Assembly: GCA_030077755.1 (NCBI GenBank)
Contig: JAQJZZ010000015.1
Coordinates: 1,736,001-1,800,000, forward strand
DNA: 64,000 nt
Direction: 5' to 3'
Origin: Filosporella fistucella
Lineage: Eukaryota > Ascomycota > Leotiomycetes > Helotiales
A model generated the notes under the pieces. The model did no database searches and was not told where the DNA came from. It worked only from the letters and a program-made list of their open reading frames with translations. The first letter of the stretch is position 1. Each line of letters starts with the position of its first letter. The position numbers were made by a program, and so were the translations under genes. This document shows, one piece after another, positions 23,701 to 35,886 of this stretch.

Positions 23701-25193
23701 GAGGACCCTGTGTGTTTGCTATGTTTAGAGATCCTGCTCAGTCTTTGCTGTTAATGAGGCGATGTTCTTCCCAGGGACCTTGGATGAAGGTATCAGGAGT
23801 GGCATTGGTCTCTGCTGATGCGCCAATAATGCCGGATCATGTCGCATTTGGCCGTGAAACATCCATCGCTCCGAGCTTCTGAAATGCTTCCTCGTCGTCC
23901 ACATCTTTCCTTATTCACGCCATGCAGCGACCTCTACATCAATATCGTATTAAAGTAAGAACATGCGACCACATCCACGTTATCAGAATCTGCTGTGTAA
24001 AACCAGGAATGACTACTCGTTCAACGGAACACACCAAAGCTAGTCATGTGCAATCAACTTTATGAACTGCTGGCAAATGAGTTGTAAATTATCAATTCCC
24101 CTTAGGAGTGGGCCATCAAATTTCTGGCTTTCCAAAAAGAACAATTCTGATGACTTTGAAATCATTCCACACTCTCTTCGTCTGGCAAGGTGCTCGGACA
24201 ATCTGTCTCTAGAATACATGCATGCGAGTTGCATCGAGTCTTTGCCCTTTGCTTTTCTTCTTATCTATCCTACCTGTTGTCTTGTTTGACTTCTGATGCA
24301 ATACATATTGGCAGCTCTTGGTTCTCTGTAAAAGTTCGGCGCGTGTTTGAATCACTTTTAGGAGTGCGATATGGGCTAAGCAGAGTGGCCTCTCATAACT
24401 TGTAATGGAGCTTGCCCTGCAATGCGTTGATTAGGCTAGCAAACAGAAAGCTCTCGATATCACACGAAATGGTAGCTATAGGATTGTTAGTGGCTATCCG
24501 AATCCGACTAGAATGCTGGGCAGTGTTGTATGGTATAGATCTACTTCGTGTCATCGCAAGTCACTTGGTCATGGACCGATCTGGCTATTTGAGTGTTCAC
24601 TGTAACTACGCCTGGAGGTGTTTGGCTCCACAAGGATTCTTACAAAACTTGAAGGTATTCCCTGTCATTTCTCTGCTTCTAATCTTGACATCAATAGCGG
24701 GTGCAGTGACTCCTACATTGATATCCATTTTCCTCGGTCTTGAAACTTAATTTTTGGAAGAATAGGTGTGATGTGCGCTGAGCGGGGAACGTCAAATTCA
24801 CTTTTACCTTGATCAATATTCATACTCACATCAGATCATGACTGCTAACGAACCAGGGCAAACTTACATTCATTATGATGCAGCAGCCTCGTATATTCTT
24901 CAGGTCTGAGACATTAGCACAGTGAATGTTGAGTATCACGTGTCGTTTTACCCAAAATGGAGATCGACGGCTCTCTTTCCCCTGAATTTCGCTGTGCCGC
25001 ACTTAGTACGTAGTAAGAAAACTGTACCAATATTTCCAACTTTATATAATCGTAATTTCTCTACTCCGATTTAACTCTGCTCAAAATTTCCCTTTGGAAC
25101 ATTCTTCTTTGTCCTTCGCTTTTGCTAAACAACTTCACTGTCCAAAACTCACTGTCATTCATAAAACTTCTTGTGGTCCTTTTTAACTCAAAT
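20761..25193. other. large gene-free block with possible eroded membrane-protein fragments
   Basis: About 4.4 kb without a gene model I can support. Short plus-strand ORFs at 22595-22792 and 24412-24750 have hydrophobic stretches (for example IWIGSSIVLWVLGPIYAL and FPVISLLLILTSIAGAV), but they do not join into one protein. I could not find splice sites linking them. No terminal repeats, transposase motifs, tRNA or simple tandem arrays were noticed. It may be long regulatory sequence, an eroded gene or old transposon remains. Confidence 0.35.
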
Positions 25194-25944
25194 ATGTTCA
25201 ACATGAAGGCAGCACTCGTTCTATTTACACTTGCAGTTCTTGCATCAGCCAAGACTGACATGTCTGGCTGTGTGTCTTCGGAGACTGTCGCTTTTGGTGG
25301 AGCAAGCCTGCTCGTATGTAGCCCTTCCCTTTGATTGACCTTTTTAAAAAATGGTTATCGATCGAGTACTATCAGTTTTTGAGAGAATCTCAACCTGCTC
25401 ACCATTCAGGATTTTGACAAGTTACAGTCCTAATGTGTCGTAGTGGTATGTTCCAGGAAGTGGTGAAATATGTGCTTTCCTAGATTGTGGGGGAGGCAGA
25501 GCCCCTCCAAAGACGACCGTCCCTGGATGCCCTCAATACGATGGTACTGCAACCTACACACCAAGTTTTCTTCCAGGGTTCAACGGCAACGCTGCTACTG
25601 TTCCTTCTGCTACTTCAACTGCACAATCAACTGGTGCTGCGACTCCTTCCTCAGCCTTGATCACTGGATCTCGAACCACTGCTGCAATCTCGCAGCAGAC
25701 CACCACCATTGTCAGCTCCTCCAGCAGTGAGGTCTCATCTACCACAAGCATCTCAATCCAGAACTCATCTTCCTCTGAAACCGCAGCTGGACAGCCAACG
25801 ACAAACACACAATCGACCTCGGGATCAACATCTTCATCAAGTTCCGCCACGGCATCGACCGTGGCTGGAAATTCTGCTGCTGTCAACTACAAGGCTCATG
25901 GGCTCGGAGGCATTGTAGCAGTTGGCCTTGCTCTCGTTTTGTAA
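25194..25944 (+). CDS. secreted Ser/Thr-rich GPI-anchored-type cell-surface protein
   Basis: Exons are 25194-25313 and 25444-25944, giving 206 residues. The N-terminus (MFNMKAALVLFTLAVLASA) is a clear signal peptide; the second ATG at 25203 is an equally possible start. A small cysteine-bearing domain follows: CVSSETVAFGGASLLWYVPG across the intron, then GEICAFLDCGGGRAPPKT and VPGC. The C-terminal half is a Ser/Thr-rich stalk, typical of O-glycosylated wall proteins. It ends in a short hydrophobic tail (GLGGIVAVGLALVL), as expected for GPI attachment. The CGGGRAPPKTTVPGC block looks like a conserved ascomycete surface family. Its biochemical role is unknown to me. A wall structural or host-interaction role is inference only. 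Confidence 0.8.
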
Positions 25945-26785
25945 TCAATCCTCCGCGAGTGGCAAAGGGAAATGGTTTCATTAATTTGGCGACCAAAGTT
26001 CGATTTCTTCTAGACGGGCGGCCTTTCTACGGTTCTAATTTCGTCGATGGCTTTGAGTAGAGATGTGATCCGGAACCTGTTGAGTCCCGATGACTTCCCC
26101 GAAGAGTTTTCACTTTCTCGTATTGGTGGCAAAATAGAAGAATGGAAACCCTTCGAGCAGCAAGGAAATTCTGTGTAACATTAACACCCTCTCAGCACGT
26201 TGGCAATCGTCTAATTGAGTGATTGGTTCCTAGCCATTTTCCCTCATGACCTAGTTCTGTAAAATTATGATTTGCAACTCTTGACAGGTGCTGCTCAAGT
26301 ACACGACGATGAAGTGCAGTATCCGCCATTTGAAGCCTTCTGGCAAAAGCAATGTAATACCCAAGCAGAGTCTCAGATCAGAGGAGTTTGTGTTGGACGT
26401 CTCAGAAACATTCCCTCAATAGTTGGATATCTACACATGGAGTGGTGCGTTGGTGATAGATTATTGACAGCAATCTTCACGATCTATGAACAAATACCCG
26501 ATCTCAAAACAGGGTCGAAGAATCGCGAGTAAATGCGACATGCACCAAAACGCTTTCTCACCTCAAGACCTTGTTTGCTGCAACAACCTAAATGTTACAC
26601 TGCATGCTTCCCGTGGTTTGCCTCAACAACCTGGCGTAGATGCGTATCCTGTTGTTAGCGCCACCCGTAGCCATCATTACGGGACCCTTTTGTGCCAACA
26701 ATACCTTGTACATGTCAGTAGATTTTGATATTCGTGATAGATTCAGTTATCGACAGGTCGGCTGCAATTGACAACCACCAGGAGG
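25945..26785. other. intergenic, no gene seen
   Basis: 3' region of the surface-protein gene and promoter of the uL29m gene. ORFs at 26272-26532 and 26486-26728 lack recognisable features. Confidence 0.5.
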
Positions 26786-27631
26786 ATGTCCACCTCTACC
26801 ATTACTCGGCCTGCTCTGAGAGGTCTTCTGAAATCGAATGGCACCAGCCATATCCTGCCCGCTTTCCTCCTCCCTTCACTCCTAAGCCTGCAGCAGACTT
26901 CCTCCTTTTCCAGCACCACTATAAATCGATTCCCTCGAGACAACAACAGGCAACGAGGCGTATCTACAACTAAACGCAGTGGTCTCCGTCAACCTCTATC
27001 TGTCTCCAAGACTCCCCTTCCTGAGCCAGTGCGAGATCCTGCCAAAAGATCCAAACCTGTAGTGGACGAAAATCATGGTCTTTGGGAATTCTTTCACAGC
27101 AAGACTAAGCCTATGAATACACCTTCAGAGGACGGCGAATATGGGCGACCTTGGACTGTGGAGGAGCTAAGGGCAAAGAGCTGGGAGGATTTACATTCTC
27201 TGTGGTGGGTTTGCTGCAAGGAGCGGAACAGGATCGCTACAGAGGATTACGAGAGGAGAAGATTAGAGGCGGGATATGGTGATGCCGAGAGCGCTCAGAG
27301 AGATAGAGCTGTAGGTTACGCTTACATTTTACTTGCTGTTTCTTTCACTAATTGAGAAACGTAGGTCAGGAGAACCCAAAGAGCTATTAAGCAGGTCTTA
27401 ACAGAGCGATATTACTCTTGGAAAGAGGCGGAGATTATTGCGAAAGAAGATCCTGAGATACAAATTTCAGAAGAGGGCATATTTTACACACCCTCCCACT
27501 TCGACGAAAACGTCGTGGAAGAAGCTGAGGTTCCATCAGAGGAGTTTGAGCCCAGCGCGGATCAAACCATAGACAGCAAGCTTCTTGGAGAAAAGGTCAA
27601 GCCAGGCCGCAAACACTCCCCTCAAGCATAG
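26786..27631 (+). CDS. MRPL4: mitochondrial large ribosomal subunit protein uL29m
   Basis: Structural protein of the mitochondrial 54S ribosomal subunit (uL29 family, human MRPL47, yeast MRPL4). Exons are 26786-27310 and 27365-27631, giving 263 residues. The N-terminal ~60 residues are rich in Ser/Arg/Thr with no acidic residues, fitting a mitochondrial presequence. The uL29m domain starts with GLWEFFHSK and runs through GRPWTVEELRAKSWEDLHSL and WWVCCKERNRIATEDYERRR. It continues after the intron as VRRTQRAIKQVLTERYYSW. The C-terminal extension is acidic, as in other fungal homologues. The start is the first ATG in frame; codons upstream of it are open only through a TTG. The gene is followed 394 bp later by the Rab GDI gene on the same strand. 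Confidence 0.93.
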
Positions 27632-28025
27632 GCTCCACAGATATATGGTGGATAAAATGAACAGTGTGGATTTCTTGTGGACTACGGGATGAGGAATATA
27701 TTTGAGTACGAGACAGGGGGCATAGTTTTGCAGCTCTCTATCGTTGTAAAAGTAAATGTACTATAAGTTCACATAGTTAAGACATCATATGGGTCTTGAA
27801 ATGGGTCCAGACACAATTTGTAGCACAAGCTGTGAAACGCTCATTCCCTTCCAGATGAATTGGCCGCCCTGTCGAAAATAGCGGTCACCACCCTTACTCG
27901 TTACTCTTAGCGAATTCATCGCATCAAGAACCCCAACTCTTCTTGCATTCGCTCACCGATCATTGATTGATCCTAATTGCCTTCTCGTACCTCTCTTTGT
28001 CAGACCCTCTATCTCTGATATCGTC
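27632..28025 (+). promoter_or_regulatory. intergenic region containing the GDI1 promoter
   Basis: 394 bp between two plus-strand genes. The last 100 bases are C/T-rich with CTCTCT-type runs, as common upstream of fungal transcription starts. No other feature was seen. Confidence 0.4.
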
Positions 28026-29766
28026 ATGGATGAGATCGCCCCCGAATACGATGTTGTCGTCCTTGGAACAGGTTCGTGCCAACCCCGCATGGAGGGGCAT
28101 CCATAATACTAACCTTCACAGGATTGACTGAATGTGTGCTCTCTGGGTATGCAGCAAACAAATTAACCTCGATCCCAAGCTAATCTCCCCGCAGAGTTTT
28201 GAGCGTCAAGGGAAAGAAGGTTCTGCATATTGATCGAAATGATCACTACGGAGGGTATGTTCTCCAGCCAGAACCTCGCCGACCTGGCTAACAGCAAGCA
28301 GAGAGGCGGCTTCAGTCAATATTGAAACTGTATGTGTATGCCTCCAAGTCTGCGAGCTCAAACTTATTTGGTGCAGCTCTTCAAGAAGTATGGCAACTAC
28401 AATAAGGGAGAGGAACCATGGAAGAAGTACGGACGCGTCAACGATTGGAACATCGACCTTGTGCCAAAACTCCTCATGTCTAGCGGCGAACTGACGAACA
28501 TCCTCGTGTCCACCGATGTCACAAGATACCTGGAATTCAAACAAGTAGCAGGGAGTTATGTACAACAGGGGGCTGGTCCCAAGGCAACGGTTGCAAAGGT
28601 GCCTTCGGATGCTGGTGAAGCTTTAAGATCTTCCCTGATGGGCATATTTGAGAAGCGACGGATGAAGTCCTTCATAGAATGGATCGGTACATTCAATGAG
28701 GCCGATTCTGCCAGTCATAAGGGTATCTATGCTCCATTTGCTCTGTTAGGATAATTTCTAACTCGACCAGGTCTCAACATCAATACCTGCACCATGAAAG
28801 ACGTATATGACAAGTTTGGGCTTGAGGCAGGGACTCGGGACTTCATTGGGCATGCCATGGCGCTCTACCAGACTGATGCATACCTCACTGAGAAGGGCCG
28901 TGCTCCAGAAGCCATTGAGCGTATACGTCTTTATGGAAACTCTGTGTCCAGATATGGAAAGTCACCTTATATTTATCCTCTCTATGGTCTCGGAGAGCTT
29001 CCTCAAGGTTTTGCACGTCTCTCTGCTATTTACGGAGGTACTTATATGCTCAACACGAACATTGACGAAGTCATCTATGAAGGCTCAAAGGCTGTGGGAA
29101 TTAAAGCTACCATGCAAGACAGAGGTGGAGAGGAGCCCATGAAGTTCAAAACCAAGGCTAAGAAGATTCTCGCCGATCCATCCTATTTCCCAGGCAAGGT
29201 CCAGGTCACAGGACACGTACTGAAGGCCATCTGTATCCTCAACCACCCATTGGCTGGTACCGACAACAGTGACTCGGCTCAATTGATCATTCCTCAATCC
29301 CAAGTTGGACGCAAAAATGGTAAGTAGGCATGCATACCGCTTTGAACATGCTCTAACTTCACTAGATATATATATTGCAGTTGTCTCTAGCGCACACAGT
29401 GTTTGTCCCAAGGGCTACTACATTGCTATTGTCTCAACCATTGCCGAGACATCTGCAAACCACCACCTTGAGCTTGCACCTGGATTTGAGCGTCTAGGAA
29501 AGATTGAGGAGAAATTCATGGTAAGTTCTTCAGTCGTGCTCAAGATATTAGTTGCTGATACATTATAGGGTCCACCGATTCCTCTATATGAACCCTTGGA
29601 GAGTGGTGTGAATGACAATATCTTCATCTCCAAGAGTTACGATGCCACAAGTCACTTTGAGACCACTACCGATGATGTCAGGGACATTTATCGTCGGGCT
29701 GAAGGTCATGATCTCGTTGTCGAGGGTCTGAGAGAGGGAACGAACTTGGTTGGTGAGAATGAGTAA
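28026..29766 (+). CDS. GDI1: Rab GDP-dissociation inhibitor
   Basis: Extracts prenylated GDP-bound Rab GTPases from membranes and recycles them during vesicle traffic; essential in yeast. There are eight exons: 28026-28071, 28122-28146, 28195-28254, 28302-28329, 28377-28722, 28771-29319, 29366-29520 and 29569-29766, giving 468 residues. The N-terminal flavoprotein-like fold starts EYDVVVLGTGLTECVLSG, assembled from three exons, followed by VLHIDRNDHYGGEAASVN. Conserved Rab-binding and mobile-effector segments are present: YGNYNKGEEPWKKYGR, GRVNDWNIDLVPKLLMSSG, YPLYGLGELPQGFARLSAIYGG and VKVQ-type strand GKVQVTGHVLKAICI. The end reads EGHDLVVEGLREG, typical of GDI and unlike the larger Rab escort proteins. 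The four tiny 5' exons are normal for filamentous fungi. Confidence 0.96.
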
Positions 29767-31417
29767 ATGAGTCGTTCGAGAGCAATACCTACCTACCTGT
29801 CTATTTAGATGCGAGAACACAGAGGAAATTAGTTTGGCATTATGATGGTTGATGAATGAAACAGCGATTTTTATTCTGCTATATATTATATGTGCTCATA
29901 GGCTTTAATATGACTTTCGCAGTTGCAGTGAACCCAGTTTCCTCTGCACTTCGGTTCTGCATTAACATAGTAGTACTGAAGAACTACTTAGGTACAGTCT
30001 AGGTAGGGATCGCTAGAACATGTGATCCAGTTCATCAGGATAATTCTTCAGAAAGTCCAGACTCGAGCACTAGCTCCGACGAGGAAACCCACAACGTGTA
30101 ATACTGGACATATTGTTAGCCTGTATTCCCAGCTATCAAGTGGATCTCGCTCAAGAGCACCATGCGTAATCCATTTATACACCGTGTCATTCTTCTATAC
30201 TGATCACTTTTTATTATTGTTGGGGTCATTCGTTGAATGGTTCTTCGTTGTCGAATAAAATTTTGTAATTCAAGGTCGTTCCGCCGTTTCATCTGTTGAA
30301 TCAATCTTGTCCTAGGTTGAAGATAGATTCTTTGGTTCGATGTTAGTGGACTCAAGGATGTAAAGCAGCGTGCGGTGAGACCTTTCACTATGCTTGTTGG
30401 GTTGGCTTGAAGGGAAGGATGTCATTTTTCAAAAAAGGCATTGACGGATTTTTTCGAGGGCAGAATGACGAGTTGAGTAGTAATGGTTTCGTGGTAGTCA
30501 ATTTGGATGATGCCACAGTACTTTTCGAAGATAGACACCATGGTATTTGCAACGTGCGTTCAAGCTATACATGCTGAAACTGTGGTCATTGGTAGCTTCG
30601 ATACACTCGTCATCCTCCTTAAATTTAAGATATGGGATAGGCAATGGCATTGTTGGTATAGATTTTCATATGCCAATCAAACTAACCCCTCTACGGCTAC
30701 TACAGTCTGATATATGATTCGACATTTAATGATCAATTTGATAGGACTGACTCCAGCACGCATAATCGACCAGAGGAAGATGGACAGAAATGGTGACTAC
30801 TATACTCTATCCTAGCCCTTCAAACATACAACCATTCTATATAAAAGGCAACTCTTCATGTCAAAGATGAAAACATTCATATCTTTCATATAAGATCCAT
30901 CTAGATAATAGGAATTGTAGAATTGCAAATCGTGTTTTGAGCGCAATTAACGCCTCTTACGCTTCAAGTGCTCTGAGCGCGTTAGGCTCCCCACCCGCAT
31001 AGAGCGTTATGTCTGCAATGAGCACTTGAACTTGAAATTGTGGAATGTAGAAAGTCCATAGAATTCTGGTCGAGCTTATTCAGCTATATGGACAAGACAC
31101 AAGACGTCCACTTTCATATGGTGTGCTCTCTCAAACCAAGAAACACTTGAGTATGAGGTCACAGCATTCACATGTCAAAGAGAAACCACGAATAGCTCAT
31201 ATCAGTTCAGTTCATTCTCAGGTATCAAGCACAAAATGCCACCCTCTAAACCATCTAGTCTACCTCCCAAACGCCAATTTAAACAGCATAGCCTCCGAAA
31301 ATCGAATCGCTAAAACGCGGAGAAACTCCTTTTGATGCTCATATAAACGCCCAAATCCATCTAATTCTCAAGCTTCACAGCGTTCCATCTATCATTTTCA
31401 CCCAATGCATAACACAT
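29767..31417. other. convergent intergenic stretch of 1.65 kb, no gene seen
   Basis: GDI1 (+) and the MFS gene (-) end towards each other. ORFs here (for example 30022-30258 and 30116-30388) are short and featureless. An 11-bp inverted repeat with a 46-base spacer is listed separately. No tRNA was recognised. Confidence 0.5.
30963..31030. repeat. 11-bp inverted repeat with 46-nt spacer
   Basis: TTCAAGTGCTC at 30963-30973 is exactly complementary to GAGCACTTGAA at 31020-31030. The spacer carries GAGCGC and GAGCGTTA motifs, and a related GAGCGCAATTAACGC lies just upstream near 30940. No coding potential is visible. Confidence 0.75.
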
Positions 31418-33083
31418 TCATTCGTCATCACTGTCGTCCGAGGTAATGATGCTGGGAGCCGCCGAGGCTCTCCTCCATTCCTCGTCAATCTCGAATCTAG
31501 TACGCTCCACGGTGAAACTCTGAATAGCACCAATTCCGGCCACCAGGGCACTGCCGTACCAAGCTAGACCGGTAAACTCCATTCTTGATCCAACGGTATA
31601 TAAATATCCTGCAACAGGAGGCGCGATGGTTCTGCATGCAGCTCCGGCTGATGCTGCCAATCCATTAATCTTCCCAAGAACAGTAGGTGATGGTGTAGCC
31701 TCCTTGATGAGGATCAAAAGCACGGGGTAGGCCAGGATAGAAAGCATGTTCCGGACCGTTAGACAGGTATAGATCCCAACCATCAGCCATGAATCTGGTA
31801 GGTAGACGAGGTATGGCATGATCAGATAGGCTATCGGATGTAGGACCGAGACGAGAATGAAAAGCCTGTGAATTCCGAACATTTCTGCTGCCAATGGAAA
31901 AACGACTGCCTGGACGAAGAGCGCAATTATACCATTTATAGACATTATGACGCCTACTTTCTGGACACTCAGTCCCAAACCACCGGGAGAGAAGAATGGG
32001 TTTCCGACGTGGGAGAGTATCGAGATGGAAGCCATAGGCTCCCCAGTCTTGTCCTCGAAGAATATGGGCAGCAAGTGATCGTAGGTCATACTGTGGTATG
32101 TGAAAATTCCCAAGGCGATGATTAGGGCGACAACCTTTTTGGTGAAGATTTTGGGAGTTTCTGTCTTGGTCTTCGCATGGCGCCATTTGCTATCATCACT
32201 GCCTTGGAAAGTGCCATACGTATCTGCTCGCAAATCCACGGCTGGAGTCTTAATCGCATCAGCGGTAGCTACCAAAGGAGTCTCATCGGATATGTAAGTA
32301 GAATCTGGGAGCATGACGCGAGGCTGCATATCTGGGTGCGTCTCTTCGAGCAGAAAATAGCCTGCAACAATACTGATGAACAGCAAACTCGAGCAAAGCA
32401 GATTTGGAAGCAGGTATGGGAATCTTCCGAAAAGACCATCTTCGGAGAAAGTGTTTGGGAACGCTTGGGCAGGATCTGCGAATGTGCCTCCGAGAGCAGG
32501 ACCGATAATTGTGCCAATGGACCATACGAATGGCATCACAGAATAGGCTCTTGGCTCATGTTCTGGCTTCGTCACCAATTCAGCAACCATAGTCTGAATT
32601 ACACCAATATTGCCGTTCAAAAAGCCTCCAATGGCTCTGCCTGCCAATGCCATCCAAATATTGCTTGAAAACCCAACCATTATCATGCTCAACATTGTTC
32701 CAGCACATCCTGTAAGCAAAACTGGTTTTCGTCCAACTCGATCAGACAATCCTCCCCAGAACATGCCCGTTAAGGACTCGGCCAGTGCAAATGCCGAAAT
32801 GAGGAGGCCAGCGTAGAAGGAAGCGTCATTTTCGTCTCCAACATGAAATTTCTTGACCAGTGGCCAGGCATAGGGGAATATGGAGGTGAGGGCAATTGGT
32901 TCTGCAAGACGGACGATAGCTGTGAACACAACGAGTCAGTATTTTTTTTTTTGGTCTGGGTCGCGTGCACGCCTGCGTGACATATTAGTGGGAATAGTGA
33001 GGTGGCATACCAAGTAGAAAGAGCTGAGCGGTGGGAAATTTGTCAGGGTCCCTGAAGGCTGGAGATTGAGTTATGCCACCCAT
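31418..33083 (-). CDS. MFS transporter of the TetA/ZIF1-like drug:H+ antiporter type
   Basis: Twelve-helix major facilitator protein, most like the fungal-plant family of yeast YCR023C and plant ZIF1 (similarity judged by eye). Exons are 33083-33011 and 32919-31418, giving 524 residues. The N-terminus is MGGITQSPAFRDPDKFPTAQ, just before helix 1 (LFLLAIVRLAEPIALTSIFP, joined across the intron). The MFS A-motif after helix 2 is GGLSDRVGRKPVLLTG. An Asp/Thr-rich central loop separates helices 6 and 7, with the second half beginning at KKVVALIIALGIFTYH. The C-terminus is acidic (IITSDDSDDE). The substrate is unknown: exported drugs, metals or small organic acids are all possible. The 91-nt intron carries a homopolymer tract of 12 or more bases. 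Confidence 0.9.
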
Positions 33084-34298
33084 AATTGTGATATGGTCAG
33101 GAACCACGCAACTGTGAAAGAGAAATTGGACAGTGGGGAAGATGTAAAGACTTGAGAATCAATCTGCTTTACGGTCTGTTTCTGAAGATCGAGGACGGCA
33201 AAGAGAGAATAGTAACCCGAAAGTCGCTATAGCAGATCAACAGAGGCAGTAGAGAGCAACCGGTAAAGACAGTGAGAAAGAGAGAAGGGGGAGGTAGAAG
33301 AGCTTGAGGAGGAGGGAAGGAAAATATAGTTAACTGTTCGGTGGGGCAATGTCAATCAATCTTTTGATATGGTAGGGTAGGTACTCAGAGAGGGGAGGTA
33401 GGGAGTGAGGGTAGGTCTGGTAAGAGGATAGCAAAGACTAGCTGTTGATCAGATCAAGGCAGGCAGATTGTAACCGAGAATAGTACCGTAGTCGAGCAAT
33501 CTGGCATGGCAATTTGAGTGGTTAGTTGAGGGTGTTTTAGGTGTGTGCGAGTGAGTGAGAAGTGGTGAGGTGAAGGTGGGGCTGGACCCGAAATCAAAAT
33601 TTGAAGAATTTCGGTCCCAGACTTTGGCTGAGCAACTTGCACTTAGGTACGCTTGCTTGCTTGCGCATGCTGCATACATGCTCTTAGATAGCAGGGCGGA
33701 GATGATTGGCTCGCGAACGAAAGGATTGATAGACGGAATGGCTGCAGTTTATCCTTCCGAGAGTAGATTCTAAAGGCAACGGAGGAAAAGTACGAGAGGT
33801 ACATGTCCTTAGGCGGTGCGGAGGCAGAAGGGAAAGTACCGTCTGGAGTGGTAGTGGTATTTATTGTGAGGCGAGATGAGACGACAAAGACACCAAGGAA
33901 AGAGGACGCGGGGCCAGATGCGCCGACGGTACATACAGCCCAGCGTAAACGCAAGAGCCATTTCAACTTGCGCTTTTACATGAGAAATACGGGATACGAG
34001 CGTCCTTCACTTGTCTCATGGTACTGTACAGACAAGACTCTCCTCAGCTACCATACATGCCATACAATTCTCTTGCAAAGCGTATTCCCATTGCCATCTC
34101 TTACGCTCTTGCGAGTCAAATACTTGCTCTCGCCTCAATCGACTAACCAGCGCATAAATCCGTCAATACAGTATGTTTTGACTTTTGACCCCGTCCCAGC
34201 TTTTGGCAATCAGCCGAAGTCGCGATGTGCAAGCACGGACTGCTTCCCGCACCCTGCCCTGCCTTGCATCGCATGGCTGGCAAGGTCTTGGTTCCGGT

Positions 34299-34320
34299 CT
34301 TGCTTGCTTGCTTGCTTGCT
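34299..34320. repeat. CTTG tetranucleotide microsatellite
   Basis: CTTG is repeated five times in perfect tandem, followed by a partial unit and a GTTGCT-type run. It lies in non-coding DNA and may be polymorphic between strains. Confidence 0.9.
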
Positions 34321-35861
34321 GTTGCTGTTGATGGCGGTGTGGATTCCGGTATCTCCCACATAACTCGTAAGTCACTCCAGATCATCGACAGAGATAGACT
34401 CCAGTATTGGAAATAGTGATAATGACATCCACAATAGTCGAGCGGTATTTGAACATCCTCTGATAGCAAAACTACGTGCGTTTAAGCTTGGGCTGCAACG
34501 AACTGCCGGGGCGGCATATTGGCAAAACTCGGGGCCAAATATTTCTCTCATTCCCAATCCAAAAGAATGAATCGTTGGGAAGGATAAAGTATTTTATTCT
34601 GATAGGGCTAACGGAAGTCTGACTGCGTTTCCTACAGGTTATCCGTGGATCCCTTTACAACCACCACACACACAATTTCCAACGGTCCGTCTCTCCTCCG
34701 ACTCCACAGGTACCCCAGTCTTCTTCTCTGCCTCTTCCACCTTGAGCGTTTCTGCATAATACCATCCGAGCATCCATATCTCCCGGTCTTCTGTCGCACA
34801 GCTTCTGCATCCTCAGAGATAGGCGTTACTGTACCACCAGAGGACGACATACACTCTGTGACTGAAACGACCGAGGGTCGGCCCGGCTATCCCATTGTTG
34901 TCTGTCCTCTCTGAAAGGAAAAATTCAGTTCCAGGACATGGGAGCTTGGGAGTTGTCCGACACGTGCGATAAGAAAGTACCACGACAGGAGCAGTAGTGA
35001 GAACACTTCGTATTGGCTAAAGGCGACTGCCAACTTGCGCAACTGCAAATCCGATGCCTACTGAAGCTCTGATCGCTGATTTCCCGGGTGAGGACGGAGA
35101 TTGACACCTCATGTTGCATGAGAGTCTGATAGCTCAGATGGATGTGAATGGTAAGTTGAAAAAGCTAAAATTATGATTGCCTCGCATTCACGAGATTGCA
35201 TGTGATTTTAAGTTTTAAATTTGATAGCTCATTTTGAGACGTTGTCGCAATATCTCGATGGAGTGCGCTGACTGCTGTCCGCCGTTATGGTGCAATTCCT
35301 GCACACTCTGATTGCAGATACAGGATGCCGGATGCACTGTAAGTGGATGATAAAATTGTTATCAACTACTCAGCTCCCTAAATGAGGTTTCCAACTCGCA
35401 TCAGGCTTTGATATTTCATACCTCTTGTTTGGCTAGCATAATGTGCGGTTCGGATAGCCGAAGCATGTCTTCAGTCAAGTTTCGACTGTTGCATTGCATG
35501 CAAATGACAAACATTCAACCAGCATATTACGCACAAGATTATGAACACTAACAGTATAATTTCGAAGGTATCGGCTTCAAAGAATTGTCATATATATCAC
35601 TTCGGTCACCACAATTCGCTACCAATTGGTCACACCATAGTCGTCAGATAAGGGTGGCTAATGGAGGTGAGGGCTGGATATCGTTTACCCTCCTTAACGG
35701 CGTAAAATAAATTACCCACCTTCTCAAACGTTGCGATAGTTCCAATTGCTTCTATTGCCACTGAAAGCTTATGCAAGATATTCAAACCAGGACCTTGTTT
35801 CCCACCAATAGATTTCCTTCCATATTACGAACTGGTAGCACAACCCTCACAAAAAGGGGTT

Positions 35862-35886
35862 TCTCGCTTATCAAGGCATAAGCGAG
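35862..35886. repeat. perfect 10-bp hairpin
   Basis: TCTCGCTTAT at 35862-35871 and its exact complement at 35877-35886 region (ATAAGCGAGA from 35877 or 35878) flank a loop of about six bases (CAAGGC). There is no U-run of a bacterial-style terminator and no nearby gene end: the next gene's stop is 460 bp away. The role is unknown. Confidence 0.75.

Noticed and set aside
33803..34363. 186-codon plus-strand ORF in the gene-free block
   Set aside because: It has no domain, mixes short hydrophobic and Ser-rich runs, ends in a translated CTTG microsatellite, and overlaps comparable ORFs on the other strand.
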